Source: Paenibacillus pabuli
GTDB lineage: Bacteria > Bacillota > Bacilli > Paenibacillales > Paenibacillaceae
Direction of reading: 5' to 3'
Assembly (NCBI RefSeq): GCF_039831995.1
Contig: NZ_JBDOIO010000001.1
Span: 186,001-250,000, forward strand
DNA: 64,000 nucleotides
Shown: in pieces, positions 23,425 to 32,195 of the stretch
How positions within the stretch are numbered: the first letter of the stretch is position 1
Layout of the letters: every line of letters begins with the position of its first letter
Position numbers and translations under genes: made by a program
Notes under the pieces: generated by a model
The model's database searches: none
What the model was told of the DNA's origin: nothing
What the model saw: the letters and a program-made list of their open reading frames with translations, nothing else

Positions 23425-24594
23425 GTGGAATTTACGAACGGACAAAAGGAAGCATTTAGCGGTTTAAAAGATTGGTGGAAGCGATTATATAAGCAGATAT
23501 ATGTGATAAATGGGTATGCGGGGGTAGGAAAGACTACTATTGTCAAGTACTTCCTTGAGGATATTGGGATCGAACCTCATCAATATCGAATCATGACGCT
23601 ATCTGGTAAAGCTTCACTTGTGCTAACCAATAAAGGTACTCCTGCTAAGACTATGCATAGTGAAATGTACTATCTCGAGGTCACTGATGAAAGGTTACCT
23701 AGTGGTAGAATTGTGGAAACACAGCGTTTTATCTTTAACCCTAATGCTATGGACGGTGTGCTATTACTTATAATTGACGAAATCTCGATGGTTAACATGA
23801 ACTTAATCCGTGATGCGCTTTCTTATGGTATCCCTATTATTGTTCTAGGAGATCGAATGCAGTTGCCTCCTATTGGGGAAGATAATGGACTTTTGGCAAA
23901 TCCAGATGTAAACTTGACTGAGATCACACGTCAAGCACTGGATAACCCAATTATTTACCTATCTATGTTAGCTAGACAGAAAAAGTGGATACAACCGGGA
24001 GTTTATAAGGATAAAAAGGGAGTATCTCGTGTAGCTGTAATTCCGGCGTATAACGGAATAAACGACATAACAGATCGAATGTTACTTAATAGTGATCAGA
24101 TAATTTGCGGATATAACAAGACACGGAAAGATATTAATGCACGTGCAAGGCAGTTAAAAGGACATATTGGAAATCTTCCAGTTATCGGAGATAAAATGAT
24201 ATGTACAAAGAATAACTGGGATATGGTAATAGATAAAACACCGCTAATCAATGGTTTAATAGGATATGCCACATCAGAAGCATATGATATCGATAAAATT
24301 GAGAGAACTTTCAAGATTAAGTTCCGACCTGAATTCTCGGATCGATTAACAGGTAAAGAAATCAAAATAGATTTACAGAATTTCGAGAATTTCGAGATAC
24401 CTTTAATTAAGCGGTCTAAGATTAACCAATTTGATTTCGGTGATGCAATCACATGTCATAAATCTCAGGGTAGTGAGTACGATAAAGTTGTACTTTATGA
24501 GGAAGTACTTAGTATCGAAGATCATCACCGTTGGGCATATACTGGACTCACACGTGCACGTTCAGGATTAATCTACTTTCAAAGAACATCATAA
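23425..24594 (+). CDS. SF1B helicase, Dda/RecD-like
   Basis: A 389-residue ATP-dependent helicase. GTG 23425 is set by AGGTAGGTGA just upstream; TTG 23398 would place that site inside the gene. Motifs in order: GYAGVGKTT (Walker A, residues 30-38), TLSGKAS (Ia), LLLIIDEISM (Walker B), LGDRMQLPPI (III), LTEITRQ (IV), and the UvrD-C2-type ITCHKSQGSEYDKVVLY (V) plus WAYTGLTRAR (VI). Compact size and motif spelling resemble T4 Dda and short RecD2 helicases, which move 5' to 3' and help origin melting, recombination and fork restart. It complements the UvrD-type enzyme at 39178, expected to move 3' to 5'. Confidence 0.9.
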   Translation: MEFTNGQKEAFSGLKDWWKRLYKQIYVINGYAGVGKTTIVKYFLEDIGIEPHQYRIMTLSGKASLVLTNKGTPAKTMHSEMYYLEVTDERLPSGRIVETQRFIFNPNAMDGVLLLIIDEISMVNMNLIRDALSYGIPIIVLGDRMQLPPIGEDNGLLANPDVNLTEITRQALDNPIIYLSMLARQKKWIQPGVYKDKKGVSRVAVIPAYNGINDITDRMLLNSDQIICGYNKTRKDINARARQLKGHIGNLPVIGDKMICTKNNWDMVIDKTPLINGLIGYATSEAYDIDKIERTFKIKFRPEFSDRLTGKEIKIDLQNFENFEIPLIKRSKINQFDFGDAITCHKSQGSEYDKVVLYEEVLSIEDHHRWAYTGLTRARSGLIYFQRTS

Positions 24595-24606
24595 GGGGAG
24601 ATAATA

Positions 24607-24849
24607 ATGGAACTTAAGTTTAAAAATACCGAATGTCCTTTGGTTTTTGTGGAATGGGTAATAAAAAACCTGAAAATCAGTTTCAGTCGTGATAATATTA
24701 TTCAGGCGTGCGAATTGAATATTCGGGATCATCCGGAACACGAACAACTCTTCAGGAACTTCATTGAAGAAATGTATTATTTCTCACATAATCGGGTTTA
24801 TGTCTATTATCACAATATGCGGGTACGTATGCTAAAAGAGTCTCAATAA
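24607..24849 (+). CDS. Small helical protein, function unknown
   Basis: An 80-residue protein starting 12 nt after the helicase stop, behind AAGGGGAG. Helical and aromatic-rich (YYFSHNRVYVYYHNMRVRM). Co-transcribed with the helicase; a partner role is only positional inference. Confidence 0.65.
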   Translation: MELKFKNTECPLVFVEWVIKNLKISFSRDNIIQACELNIRDHPEHEQLFRNFIEEMYYFSHNRVYVYYHNMRVRMLKESQ

Positions 24850-24949
24850 TATAACTACATCTGATGCACCTATCTATTTATGTTCGCAGATAATAATGAT
24901 ATAGAGAAATAAATTAATATATCTTAAAGCTGAATAGAAGGTGAACGTC

Positions 24950-25219
24950 TTGAGGTACTTTGTTATAATCAATGCTAGTCTAAGTCCATTTATTCTCGGT
25001 ATGACATTCATGTATTTACTACTAGGTAATAATACCGCTATTGATCTTAATCTTTTCCAGATCGAACCTTGGGTCGTATCTCGAATTTTGATAAGTACGG
25101 GTATCGTATACTTTATTATGACTGTAGCGCAGCTTGTAGCTCTGGAGTTAGGATATTACCCTGTAAATGAAAAAGTAATACAAAAAAAGTTTGAGTCTTG
25201 GGAGGTAAAGGCTGCATGA
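24950..25219 (+). CDS. Small membrane protein
   Basis: An 89-residue protein; TTG 24950 fits GAAGGTGA (24937-24944) better than GTG 24941, which lies inside it. Two long hydrophobic segments (about residues 4-26 and 44-67) are joined by an acidic loop. The stop overlaps the next start as ATGA (25216-25219). Confidence 0.65.
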   Translation: MRYFVIINASLSPFILGMTFMYLLLGNNTAIDLNLFQIEPWVVSRILISTGIVYFIMTVAQLVALELGYYPVNEKVIQKKFESWEVKAA

Positions 25220-25377
25220 TCATTATTTGCGGTTACTGTCAGTATGATACTGTCCCAGGGCGTAATGCCGCTGATTGCATCAAAGAAGTTGAACGTGCTG
25301 GCGGGTACTATAACGAGGAAGCAGATAATAAATGTCCTCAATGTGCAGAACCCCGTCTCGAACTTATGGAACACTAA
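25216..25377 (+). CDS. 53-residue zinc-ribbon microprotein
   Basis: ATG 25216 overlaps the preceding TGA and is preceded by GGGAGGT at 25199-25205. Cys5-x2-Cys8 (CGYC) and Cys40-x2-Cys43 (CPQC) form a classic four-Cys zinc ribbon enclosing 31 residues. No other domain. Such proteins often act as small adaptors for polymerase or nuclease complexes; function here is unknown. A terminator follows. Confidence 0.65.
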   Translation: MIIICGYCQYDTVPGRNAADCIKEVERAGGYYNEEADNKCPQCAEPRLELMEH

Positions 25378-25379
25378 GT

Positions 25380-25414
25380 AAAACCCTAATCTCAATGGTT
25401 AGGGTTTTCTTTTT
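25380..25414 (+). terminator. Intrinsic terminator
   Basis: AAAACCCTAA pairs with TTAGGGTTTT, then a T-rich tail. Confidence 0.85.
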
Positions 25415-25448
25415 GCTTAATAATTTAAATAGTCCTTAATTTGTCCTT

Positions 25449-25469
25449 TTAATTAAGTAATATATAAAG
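25449..25469 (+). promoter_or_regulatory. Recurrent promoter-like motif, copy 12
   Basis: TTAATTAAGTAATATATAAA with GTCC twice upstream; 42 nt before the start at 25512. Confidence 0.55.
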
Positions 25470-25511
25470 ATAGATACGTGTAATACTGAAATTGATAAGG
25501 GGTGAATAAAT

Positions 25512-25679
25512 ATGATGAAAGAACATGAATGTGACCCGCAAAAAGAACTCGATATCGAAATAAGTTATATATCAGAGTATGGGGTTTGGTGCGTATCGCC
25601 CGCAGGTACACTTGGACGAGGTACCTACCCTATTAAATACTGTCCTGCATGTGGGGCAGAGTTAGCTGATACTAATTAA
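25512..25679 (+). CDS. 55-residue Cys-containing microprotein
   Basis: ATG 25512 (or 25515) follows AGGGGTGA. A C-terminal CPACG (Cys44, Cys47) pairs with Cys7 and Cys27 as possible zinc ligands, so it looks like a second small zinc-binding protein close to the one at 25216. The next gene starts 20 nt downstream. Confidence 0.55.
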   Translation: MMKEHECDPQKELDIEISYISEYGVWCVSPAGTLGRGTYPIKYCPACGAELADTN

Positions 25680-25699
25680 AATACGAACGGGTGATTTAA

Positions 25700-26215
25700 T
25701 TGAACGACGAACTATTTTTCGAAGCACATGCAGAAAATTTACGAAGACAGTTACGTATAGACCCAGAAATTTTCTGGGGTAACGAAGCTATTTATATAGT
25801 CAAAGATATCAATGGAAATTTAGCAAAGGGAATTTACATATGGGAGAACGATATTGACCTGGTAGCAGTACGTGAAGTCAAAAGTATCGGTACACTTGCT
25901 CACGAGATGCGTCACGCCTGGCAGTATAAATATAGAAACGAGAACAATTTTGAGTTCGAGATTCCTCAGACAGGTTTTATTAAAAGACTGCTACAACGAA
26001 TTAAATATAAACATAACTACTCCTTCGACAAAAGAGAGTTGGATGCTAATAAATTCGCGGCAAACTATTGTAAATCAGTAGGACTTTTCAACGAATCTAA
26101 ACGAATGAAAAATAACATTGTAAGCAATAACATTGCATCAGGTCTTATGATTTCATCGTATGTCATGTTATTAGTCTTAGGATGTGTAATATATAATTTT
26201 GTAATGACAGTTTAG
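25700..26215 (+). CDS. Membrane-anchored zinc metallopeptidase-like protein
   Basis: A 171-residue protein with TTG start behind ACGGGTGAT. TLAHEMRHAWQ holds an HExxH zinc site (His68, Glu69, His72), and RELDANKFA at about residue 111 fits the third-ligand helix seen in ImmA/IrrE-like and related small peptidases. A hydrophobic C-terminal helix (about 146-169) anchors it in the membrane. ImmA-type proteases cut repressors; this one lacks a DNA-binding part, so its target is open. Confidence 0.7.
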   Translation: MNDELFFEAHAENLRRQLRIDPEIFWGNEAIYIVKDINGNLAKGIYIWENDIDLVAVREVKSIGTLAHEMRHAWQYKYRNENNFEFEIPQTGFIKRLLQRIKYKHNYSFDKRELDANKFAANYCKSVGLFNESKRMKNNIVSNNIASGLMISSYVMLLVLGCVIYNFVMTV

Positions 26216-26254
26216 CTGGATTAGAGTCCTATATAATAATCCCATATAAGTCCA

Positions 26255-26277
26255 AATAAATATATTATTTATAAAGA
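26255..26277 (+). promoter_or_regulatory. Recurrent promoter-like motif, copy 13 (diverged)
   Basis: An AATAAATATATTATTTATAA core with AAGTCC directly upstream, 45 nt before the GTG start at 26323. Confidence 0.4.
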
Positions 26278-26322
26278 TATATTTAATTAGGCAATTAAAT
26301 AGAATTGCAGGGGGAATTTTGA

Positions 26323-26838
26323 GTGTCAGAATTTACGAATAATCTTGGACGGGATTCAGCTGAAGCATTAATTATGAGTGAGAAACTCATTCAACGTGTT
26401 TTGCGGTATTCGCGACTGGTAAAGGTCAATGCACCTGACGTCATTTTGGCCAATGAAATGGCTATGATTCAGGAAGTACTTCATGCTGAATATGCTCGAA
26501 TTGGATATAATAATCACAACAATGATTCTGTTGTTTCCCTTGATGATGTGATGAATGGCGAGATTGCTGAAGAATTACGCAGTAAGTATAAAGGGTATTA
26601 CGCTGAAATGGGTAGCGAAGAGTTGATTAAGGAGTATCTAGGTTCATTGCACTCTAGCTGTTTAAGTATGGTTGAGGACCGTGGAGAGTACCTATTACGT
26701 ACGCTTACTGAAACCTTTCTGGAGGAAGGTAATACACAACCTGCACCGAAAGTTAAACCTTCCACGAGTAAAAAAGATGTTAAGCTTGGTGGCGATAATG
26801 TACTTGCTTTTCCTGGAAATAAAAGTCCTGTTGAATAA
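26323..26838 (+). CDS. Helical protein, function unknown
   Basis: A 171-residue protein with GTG start behind CAGGGGGA. Residues 10-130 are helical with repeated Leu/Met/Ile spacing; residues 135-171 are a Pro/Lys/Ser-rich tail ending near LAFPGNKSP. No family recognised. A terminator overlaps its stop codon. Confidence 0.65.
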   Translation: MSEFTNNLGRDSAEALIMSEKLIQRVLRYSRLVKVNAPDVILANEMAMIQEVLHAEYARIGYNNHNNDSVVSLDDVMNGEIAEELRSKYKGYYAEMGSEELIKEYLGSLHSSCLSMVEDRGEYLLRTLTETFLEEGNTQPAPKVKPSTSKKDVKLGGDNVLAFPGNKSPVE

Positions 26839-26853
26839 CAGGGCTTTATCTTT
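26822..26853 (+). terminator. Terminator overlapping the stop codon
   Basis: AAAGTCCTGTT, loop GAAT, AACAGGGCTTT, then a T-containing tail. Confidence 0.75.
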
Positions 26854-27245
26854 ATGTCCATCGGTAAATCTTGACTGATTGGGGCATTTCTGGTATAATG
26901 GTATATTGAGAAAGATTAGTTTTAGGTAATGCAATGTTAATAGTGTTCACTTTTAAATGCTTTCTCACAATAAACTCGTACTTTAAAAGCTAAATTAAGT
27001 CCAATATATTAAGTTCTTGGACTCTCCATTGAGATTAGTGAAGTTCTAATACATGCAGAAAAATACGAGATATACCGTTAAAATCTCAGAATTTACTCAG
27101 ATAACAAAAAACACTTACTTTGAAGGTTCCCACATACTCTGTTTTATCCACATATACATAAATTCCGCACTTACCGCTAATCACCTAATCTCTTTAACTA
27201 CCAATACATAATTTCTGCCTATAACTAATTTATCGGAGGTCATCT
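26839..27245 (+). other. Intergenic region with a long 5' leader
   Basis: Holds the end of a terminator, the sigma-A promoter at 26871 and a leader of about 340 nt without a reading frame. The leader opens with a stem TGAGAAAG (26907-26914)/CTTTCTCA (26960-26967), then AGTCCAA/TTGGACT (26998-27023), and ends in a G-poor, C-containing stretch (about 27100-27235) before CGGAGG. Confidence 0.55.
26871..26899 (+). promoter_or_regulatory. Consensus sigma-A promoter
   Basis: TTGACT, 17 nt, TATAAT, preceded by TGG. One of the strongest host-type promoters in the window; the terminator-free gene run from 27246 to 35708 lies downstream. Confidence 0.8.
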
Positions 27246-27575
27246 ATGGTATCTGTTTATGAAATCAGGAACAACTTAATGAACTACAAAATAGTCCACT
27301 TTCCTTTACATGATGTTCATTTCTTGGGTGAGCATAAACTCTACAATACATATGGTGAGGATGTTGGGCACGCTATTCTGTTCAGCGGATTCGAGAATGA
27401 CCATTTCGTCTTGTTGTGTGATACTGATGTGGTGTTTGTACAACCCAACCATGTCAGTTGGACTAAAGGTAATGAGAAACATACGATTGAGGTCGGTTCT
27501 GTTGTAACTCACGATGATAAACCTTTCGAATGGTACTATTCACCTGACGATTCGATTATCAAATTATTCAACTAA
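27246..27575 (+). CDS. Small protein, function unknown
   Basis: A 109-residue protein behind ATCGGAGGT, the first gene of the sigma-A-driven run. Beta-rich with many His and Asp residues. No motif recognised. Confidence 0.65.
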   Translation: MVSVYEIRNNLMNYKIVHFPLHDVHFLGEHKLYNTYGEDVGHAILFSGFENDHFVLLCDTDVVFVQPNHVSWTKGNEKHTIEVGSVVTHDDKPFEWYYSPDDSIIKLFN

Positions 27576-27596
27576 ACAATTAAAGGTGGTTATTTC

Positions 27597-28007
27597 ATGT
27601 CTAAAATTGACGCACTCGATTATTTGGAATCATTAACTCCCTATCAGATTAACTATATCCTTGCTAAAATTGGGATGGGATATGATGTAGCACCGACTGA
27701 AATTGAGGGTCGAGGTGTCATTATTGTGGGACAGAACGCGCTACAAGTATTTAACCCCCTTGATGAAATGTCTGATGCATTTGCACTGGTTCAGACTTTT
27801 GGTATTGTGGTAATTCCACAATCTACTGATGATGGTGGATTTAACTGGTATGCAATGGATATTGACCATGTTAGTTATCGGGGTTCTGAGGTAGCGATTG
27901 CGGAAGGTTATGATTCATCTTATTCTGACGAAACTTATCAGGTAGCTGTTACCAACTGTGCTTTACTTTCATTGTATAACCGTGGATTGATTGAGATTGA
28001 GGTCTAG
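27597..28007 (+). CDS. Possible phage ABA-sandwich-like protein
   Basis: A 136-residue protein behind AAAGGTGG. N-terminal helix DYLESLTPYQINYILAKIGMG, central strands ending FNWYAMDID, and a final YQVAVTNCALLSLYNRG helix recall the small alpha/beta sandwich proteins found in many phage early regions, where a trailing A/V-x-x-x-C-x-A helix is common. That is weak family recall only. Confidence 0.5.
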   Translation: MSKIDALDYLESLTPYQINYILAKIGMGYDVAPTEIEGRGVIIVGQNALQVFNPLDEMSDAFALVQTFGIVVIPQSTDDGGFNWYAMDIDHVSYRGSEVAIAEGYDSSYSDETYQVAVTNCALLSLYNRGLIEIEV

Positions 28008-28055
28008 TCAGATAGAAACAGCTTATATTTGATAGATCGCTACGAGGTGCATAGA

Positions 28056-28343
28056 ATGGCAACTATTGGATTCTGGCTAAATTTAATTTTTATCTCACTT
28101 ATCGGGGTCTTCATGTTAATTTACTTTTACGTGAAATTCACCGATATTTTTGTTTATCGACCTCTGATGCTGAGAATTTATAAGAAAGGTTTCAGCTATT
28201 TTGATGGACTTGCTGAGGATGAAGTCTCTAGATATTGGTCGATGATGTATGACAAGAGTGTACAACCTGATAATATTATTGTGGCAAAGAATATGTTGGT
28301 CTCTAGGGCTAAGGAATACTGTGACCAACACGGATTAATTTAA
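28056..28343 (+). CDS. Single-pass membrane protein, paralog of 44039
   Basis: A 95-residue protein; ATG 28056 follows CGAGGTGC (28043-28050). One transmembrane helix (about residues 4-28) and a soluble tail with GFSYFDGLAEDEVSRYW and a final AKEYCDQHG. The protein at 44039 has the same order (GASYFDNFTEDELKDYW, then ANQYCKLKG), so both belong to one family specific to this element as far as I can see. Confidence 0.65.
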   Translation: MATIGFWLNLIFISLIGVFMLIYFYVKFTDIFVYRPLMLRIYKKGFSYFDGLAEDEVSRYWSMMYDKSVQPDNIIVAKNMLVSRAKEYCDQHGLI

Positions 28344-28379
28344 CAATCTTCAAGGATAACAAACTAAGGAGTGAACGTG

Positions 28380-28616
28380 TTGCTCAAGTTTAGCGACGAG
28401 TTCGGGTATGACATCTCATCAGATCCCTACAACACTGGAAAACAACAATACCCACGATACATGGTCATCATTAGCGAAGACTTAAATGTCGGATACTATG
28501 AGCGACAGTACGCTATAGACTGGCACAAATTCCTATGGAAACAAGGTGTGAAATCGAGAATTTTAGATTTAACTAGTTATGATTGGAAAGACAATCCTTT
28601 CGAGATTGAGTTGTAA
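28380..28616 (+). CDS. Small protein, function unknown
   Basis: A 78-residue protein; AAGGAGTGA lies at 28366-28374, so TTG 28380 or GTG 28377 is the start rather than GTG 28371. Aromatic and acidic, soluble. No motif recognised. Confidence 0.6.
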   Translation: MLKFSDEFGYDISSDPYNTGKQQYPRYMVIISEDLNVGYYERQYAIDWHKFLWKQGVKSRILDLTSYDWKDNPFEIEL

Positions 28617-28693
28617 TTAGTGCATGAAATCAGTAAACAGGATCAATACATCAGCTGCAGCAATAAGTATTAGTAAATGAAAGGAGATTTCAC

Positions 28694-29035
28694 ATGACAA
28701 GAGTCTCTTATGCTTATTGTACACACAGTGATACTGGTGGGTATAAATGGTTCGGTGGTAGTCCTATTAATGTTAAAGGTCATTCTATGTCGAAACCTGT
28801 TGAGATTTTACAGGTACATGTACAGGAAATAGCCGAAGATTACCAGTTACCTGAAGGGGTCCAAGATTATTATGCTTATTGGGACAACTCATTGCAGGAG
28901 TACAAATTTATTTACACATCATACAAAGGTTTAGCTTTATTTTCTTTTGACTTTTTTAAGAGTGCGATTGATTCCGGTGAAGGTTGTATCTGTCGGGTAC
29001 ACGTCACTGAGGTATCGAATGAGGGGGTATATTAA
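28694..29035 (+). CDS. Small aromatic protein, function unknown
   Basis: A 113-residue protein behind AAAGGAGAT. Tyr-rich and beta-rich; stop and next start overlap by one base (TAATG). Confidence 0.65.
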   Translation: MTRVSYAYCTHSDTGGYKWFGGSPINVKGHSMSKPVEILQVHVQEIAEDYQLPEGVQDYYAYWDNSLQEYKFIYTSYKGLALFSFDFFKSAIDSGEGCICRVHVTEVSNEGVY

Positions 29036-29238
29036 TGTATAGTAATGAGGTAATGTTTGCGGTGCGTCAGGCTCTGGGTGCAGATAGTCCACATGACGAA
29101 AGTTATGATGTACGAATTTTCGAGATGGCACCGAGTGATGTGTTTAATTATTATTTGCAATGGAATGGTATTATCGGATACACAGATACAATTTTGCGTG
29201 TAGTTGATGATATCTATGATACTCAGATTTCAGGCTGA
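29035..29238 (+). CDS. Small acidic protein, function unknown
   Basis: A 67-residue helical acidic protein whose ATG overlaps the preceding TAA, so it is translationally coupled. No motif recognised. Confidence 0.6.
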   Translation: MYSNEVMFAVRQALGADSPHDESYDVRIFEMAPSDVFNYYLQWNGIIGYTDTILRVVDDIYDTQISG

Positions 29239-29267
29239 TACTAAACTACGGGAAGTTGGAAAATTTG

Positions 29268-29789
29268 ATGTTCATTAATGACCAAGATCGACACGAATCA
29301 TTTACGCAAACTTTAAATGATGCTTCAGGACTGATATTCATCTCCGGCATCAGTATGGGGAACATTTTCAAATACTCACTTGATTTGATCGAAGATAAAT
29401 TGAAAGCTGGGGCCCAAATTAGATTTTTGATGGCAGATTATCGTTGGGTCGCTAATAATATTGAGATGTTTCGGTGGCTGAATACTGATGCAGAGCGGAA
29501 AGCTTTTATTGACGAATGTTACGATTCTACTGCACTTTTACTTAGGTTGGCAAATACGTATGATAAGGTCAGTTACGCAGTATATACTGAACCTATCCCA
29601 TATATTATGACAGGATACATTAATAATTCGCAACAATTCCGTGAGGTTCAAGTAGAAGTTGTGGATTATTTCCCTGGTAATCAGCAACTTCGGATGTTAA
29701 TTAATGATTCTAACGACCCCTATTATTTTGATTTGATTTATAGTAAATTCGTCACTTATTTCAATCACTACTACGTAGACGAAAGATAA
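29268..29789 (+). CDS. Possible phospholipase D-fold-like protein
   Basis: A 173-residue protein. The start (ATG 29268, or TTG 29265) is uncertain because the ribosome site GGGAAG is weak. Residues 15-60 read GLIFISGISMGNIFK, a helix, then KAGAQIRFLMADYRW. This matches the first half of PLD-like sensor domains, in which an I-x-x-S-G-x-S strand is followed by a helix and a G-A-x-I-R-x-L-x-x-D strand. The catalytic HKD motif is absent, so an enzymatic role is unlikely. Confidence 0.45.
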   Translation: MFINDQDRHESFTQTLNDASGLIFISGISMGNIFKYSLDLIEDKLKAGAQIRFLMADYRWVANNIEMFRWLNTDAERKAFIDECYDSTALLLRLANTYDKVSYAVYTEPIPYIMTGYINNSQQFREVQVEVVDYFPGNQQLRMLINDSNDPYYFDLIYSKFVTYFNHYYVDER

Positions 29790-29804
29790 TTGGAGGTTAA
29801 TAGT

Positions 29805-30170
29805 ATGTTTGTAAGAATACTCGTAGAGACCGACAAGCACCCTGATGGAATTTACCATTATGTACTACTTTCAAACAGGGACGCACTAATGGAAATTATT
29901 AATTACCCTTCAACAAAAATAATCGCTACTGAACTCTACAGCGGACGCACTGATGCCGAAGGGCGATCAATCTACGCGGGTGATGTTGTCATACAACTTG
30001 AAAATGGACTTGCACTTGAGGATTGTGAGCAACATATCGTCAGACTAGATGTTGATGGTTGGTTCCCTTTCAATAGATGGACCGGACATTACTCAGGGAC
30101 AACAAACGGAGAAGTTTACAAATACCTTAAGGTATTAAACGCCGTAGAACTGGCAGCTTATGCAAAATAA
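29805..30170 (+). CDS. Possible YopX-like beta protein
   Basis: A 121-residue protein; ATG 29805 follows TTGGAGGT. The segment YSGRTDAEGRSIYAGDVVIQLENG resembles the G-x-x-D-x-N-G-x-x-I-Y-x-G-D-I-V signature of YopX proteins, common in Firmicute phages and of unknown function. The usual C-terminal E-x-I-G-N-I-Y-E motif is not evident here but appears in the protein at 38645. Confidence 0.5.
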   Translation: MFVRILVETDKHPDGIYHYVLLSNRDALMEIINYPSTKIIATELYSGRTDAEGRSIYAGDVVIQLENGLALEDCEQHIVRLDVDGWFPFNRWTGHYSGTTNGEVYKYLKVLNAVELAAYAK

Positions 30171-30396
30171 TATTCACTATACATTCACCTTCACATGTTA
30201 CAGTGCCGAGTATGACCTCTTGGATATCGAACAGATTCCATTTGAGGCTTTTCCAGAGGGTAATCATCTAGAGGTAGCGCACATTGCAGCACAGCAGAAA
30301 CTCTCTGAAATAATGAGCAGACGACCTGAGGTATATACCATCGAGTATCAGGTAATGGAACTTAAATTTAGCGACACAATTACTAGATTGGGGTGA
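30160..30396 (+). CDS. Small protein, function unknown
   Basis: A 78-residue protein overlapping the previous gene by 11 nt with no clear ribosome site of its own, implying coupling. Acidic, mixed alpha/beta. Confidence 0.55.
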   Translation: MQNNIHYTFTFTCYSAEYDLLDIEQIPFEAFPEGNHLEVAHIAAQQKLSEIMSRRPEVYTIEYQVMELKFSDTITRLG

Positions 30397-30402
30397 GTAA
30401 TA

Positions 30403-30768
30403 GTGCTAAGGCTATTTGCAAATGAGAATATCGACTACTACAAAAACCGCCCAATACTCCGCCACAGGAGTTTGGGTTTTCTTGTAAAGTTGGCACTTAG
30501 TGAGTACGATAGCAATGAACTATGCTATGGGTATCACTTCGGAGAATTCCTTATATCCACTTATGAAGGGGAGCATGTTTCACGTATCAAATTCGGATTA
30601 CCTGATTTAATTGAAATTGATACTGAGACAGCTAAACATCGTCAGCATATTAAGGACTATGAGGATTTTGGGTATACTTGTTCCGAGATAGTAACTATAG
30701 CATCGGAATTAACTGTAGATACCTTATATTTTACAAATAACGGCGGGGTAATTAGTCTTTATCGTTGA
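30403..30768 (+). CDS. Small protein, function unknown
   Basis: A 121-residue protein with GTG start behind GGGGTGAG. Soluble, with a Tyr/His-rich middle. No motif recognised. Confidence 0.6.
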   Translation: MLRLFANENIDYYKNRPILRHRSLGFLVKLALSEYDSNELCYGYHFGEFLISTYEGEHVSRIKFGLPDLIEIDTETAKHRQHIKDYEDFGYTCSEIVTIASELTVDTLYFTNNGGVISLYR

Positions 30769-30778
30769 GGTGTGGGTT

Positions 30779-31165
30779 ATGTTACATCAAGAGTACATCA
30801 GAGTCGGTGAAGTTTACCGAAATAACAAAACTAACTTACATCGAAAAATATATGGATTCTACCGAGATTGGCATGGTACTGAACCTGTCGAGACTCCTGA
30901 AGATGCTAATATCTTTTATCACGCTTGCGATAGCTTAGGCAATACCGAAGGTCCAATTGTCAAATGTTCATCTCATAGTTTTCAGCTTTGGGCGGATGAG
31001 TTAATTGATTCTGATGGTAAAACTCCTTTAGACCGCGCTGTAGAAAGGTATGTAGCTTATGATAATGAGGAATATGGTAACTATGGTCTAGGATATCGCA
31101 GGGGAATGAAAGATTTAGCTTTAATATTAGGTATCGATCTGGACAATTTAACGAAGAGGAGATAA
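30779..31165 (+). CDS. Small protein, function unknown
   Basis: A 128-residue protein; ATG 30779 is set by TGAGGTG at 30766-30772. The C-terminal helix (YGLGYRRGMKDLALILGIDL) may be an interaction surface. No family recognised. Confidence 0.6.
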   Translation: MLHQEYIRVGEVYRNNKTNLHRKIYGFYRDWHGTEPVETPEDANIFYHACDSLGNTEGPIVKCSSHSFQLWADELIDSDGKTPLDRAVERYVAYDNEEYGNYGLGYRRGMKDLALILGIDLDNLTKRR

Positions 31166-31169
31166 TACT

Positions 31170-31523
31170 ATGAGTAAAGATTATCAGGACATTAGACCAG
31201 AGAGTTTGGTTCCGGGCAGTTTAGAGGGATTCTATAGCGGGACATTTAATATGAATGAGTATCTTGCTAAAAAGTTCGATGGTGTCGATATCGAGGGGCA
31301 GTTTACGTTCAGTGTTGGTGTGGACAAAAAAGCTACTATGCTGCGGCACGGTTCTAATTATGTTGTAGTATCCTATTTTCCTCATGGTCAAGGTCATATT
31401 CTCTCCGTAACTGATATTAAAGGTGCTGTTGAATATCTCTCTACTTTCTTTATTCACGAAGAGGATTATATTGAGCCAATAATTAGAGAAACTGCACTCC
31501 ATCATGGATGGAACCTTAAATAA
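31170..31523 (+). CDS. Small protein, function unknown
   Basis: A 117-residue protein behind AAGAGGAG. A beta-barrel-like pattern (GQFTFSVGVDKKATMLRHG, YVVVSYFPHG) is followed by a helix. No motif recognised. Confidence 0.6.
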   Translation: MSKDYQDIRPESLVPGSLEGFYSGTFNMNEYLAKKFDGVDIEGQFTFSVGVDKKATMLRHGSNYVVVSYFPHGQGHILSVTDIKGAVEYLSTFFIHEEDYIEPIIRETALHHGWNLK

Positions 31524-31543
31524 AATTATAAGGAGGAATTAAT

Positions 31544-31888
31544 TTGTACGCACTCCGTAATGTTTACCGAGATAGTGATTGGATTCATTATTATAATTAC
31601 TTAGCTAATGATGGTAGTATTTTGTTTAAAGGTCGGACAAATCCGGCTGAGACAGTATTCATTGCATCCGATGAATACGTATTTTCTATTGATGACCAGC
31701 CTGTTTTTATTAACGATCATGTCGAAGGTACTGACAGTGAGGGTAAAGTATCTACTTTCCTTGTGATGTTCGACCGAACACGGCAAGTAGTATTGCGTCG
31801 GCTGATGTTTGGTGATGCAGAGGAATTACCTTTAACGGATGTAACTGTGACTTCACTGAAAGGAAACTCTTACGAGACGGTATTTTAA
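31544..31888 (+). CDS. Small protein, function unknown
   Basis: A 114-residue protein with TTG start behind AAGGAGGAA, a very strong site, so TTG is convincing. Beta-rich with repeated V-F/I hairpins. No motif recognised. Confidence 0.6.
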   Translation: MYALRNVYRDSDWIHYYNYLANDGSILFKGRTNPAETVFIASDEYVFSIDDQPVFINDHVEGTDSEGKVSTFLVMFDRTRQVVLRRLMFGDAEELPLTDVTVTSLKGNSYETVF

Positions 31889-31889
31889 G

Positions 31890-32195
31890 ATGGTAAAACT
31901 ATGGTATAGCAATGTACATGTTGATTGTATTGGACGTAATGAGCATAAGTTCCGTTTGATGGCAGCTTATGAAGGTTCTAATGACGTGATCGGATACATC
32001 GATTACACTCTGATTGACGATGACATGCATGTAGACTTTATCTTTGTTAATGAGGAACATCGTCTAAAAGGTATCGGACGGTCGTTATACTACCAGCTTC
32101 AGCTTGAGAATCACACCTGCCGGCTTATGGAATCTGATTTTTACACTGCTGCAGGTTTGGCGACTAAGAGATCAGCTGAAAGGGGTACGCAATGA
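31890..32195 (+). CDS. Mini GNAT-family acetyltransferase-like protein
   Basis: A 101-residue protein starting one base after the previous stop. DVIGYIDYTLIDDDMHVDF and then VNEEHRLKGIGRSLYYQL reproduce GNAT motif A, with the R-x-x-G-I-G acetyl-CoA loop at about residues 60-65. It is shorter than normal GNAT enzymes (about 140-180) and lacks most of the C-terminal part, so it may be a truncated or minimal form. Substrate unknown. Its TGA overlaps the next ATG. Confidence 0.6.
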   Translation: MVKLWYSNVHVDCIGRNEHKFRLMAAYEGSNDVIGYIDYTLIDDDMHVDFIFVNEEHRLKGIGRSLYYQLQLENHTCRLMESDFYTAAGLATKRSAERGTQ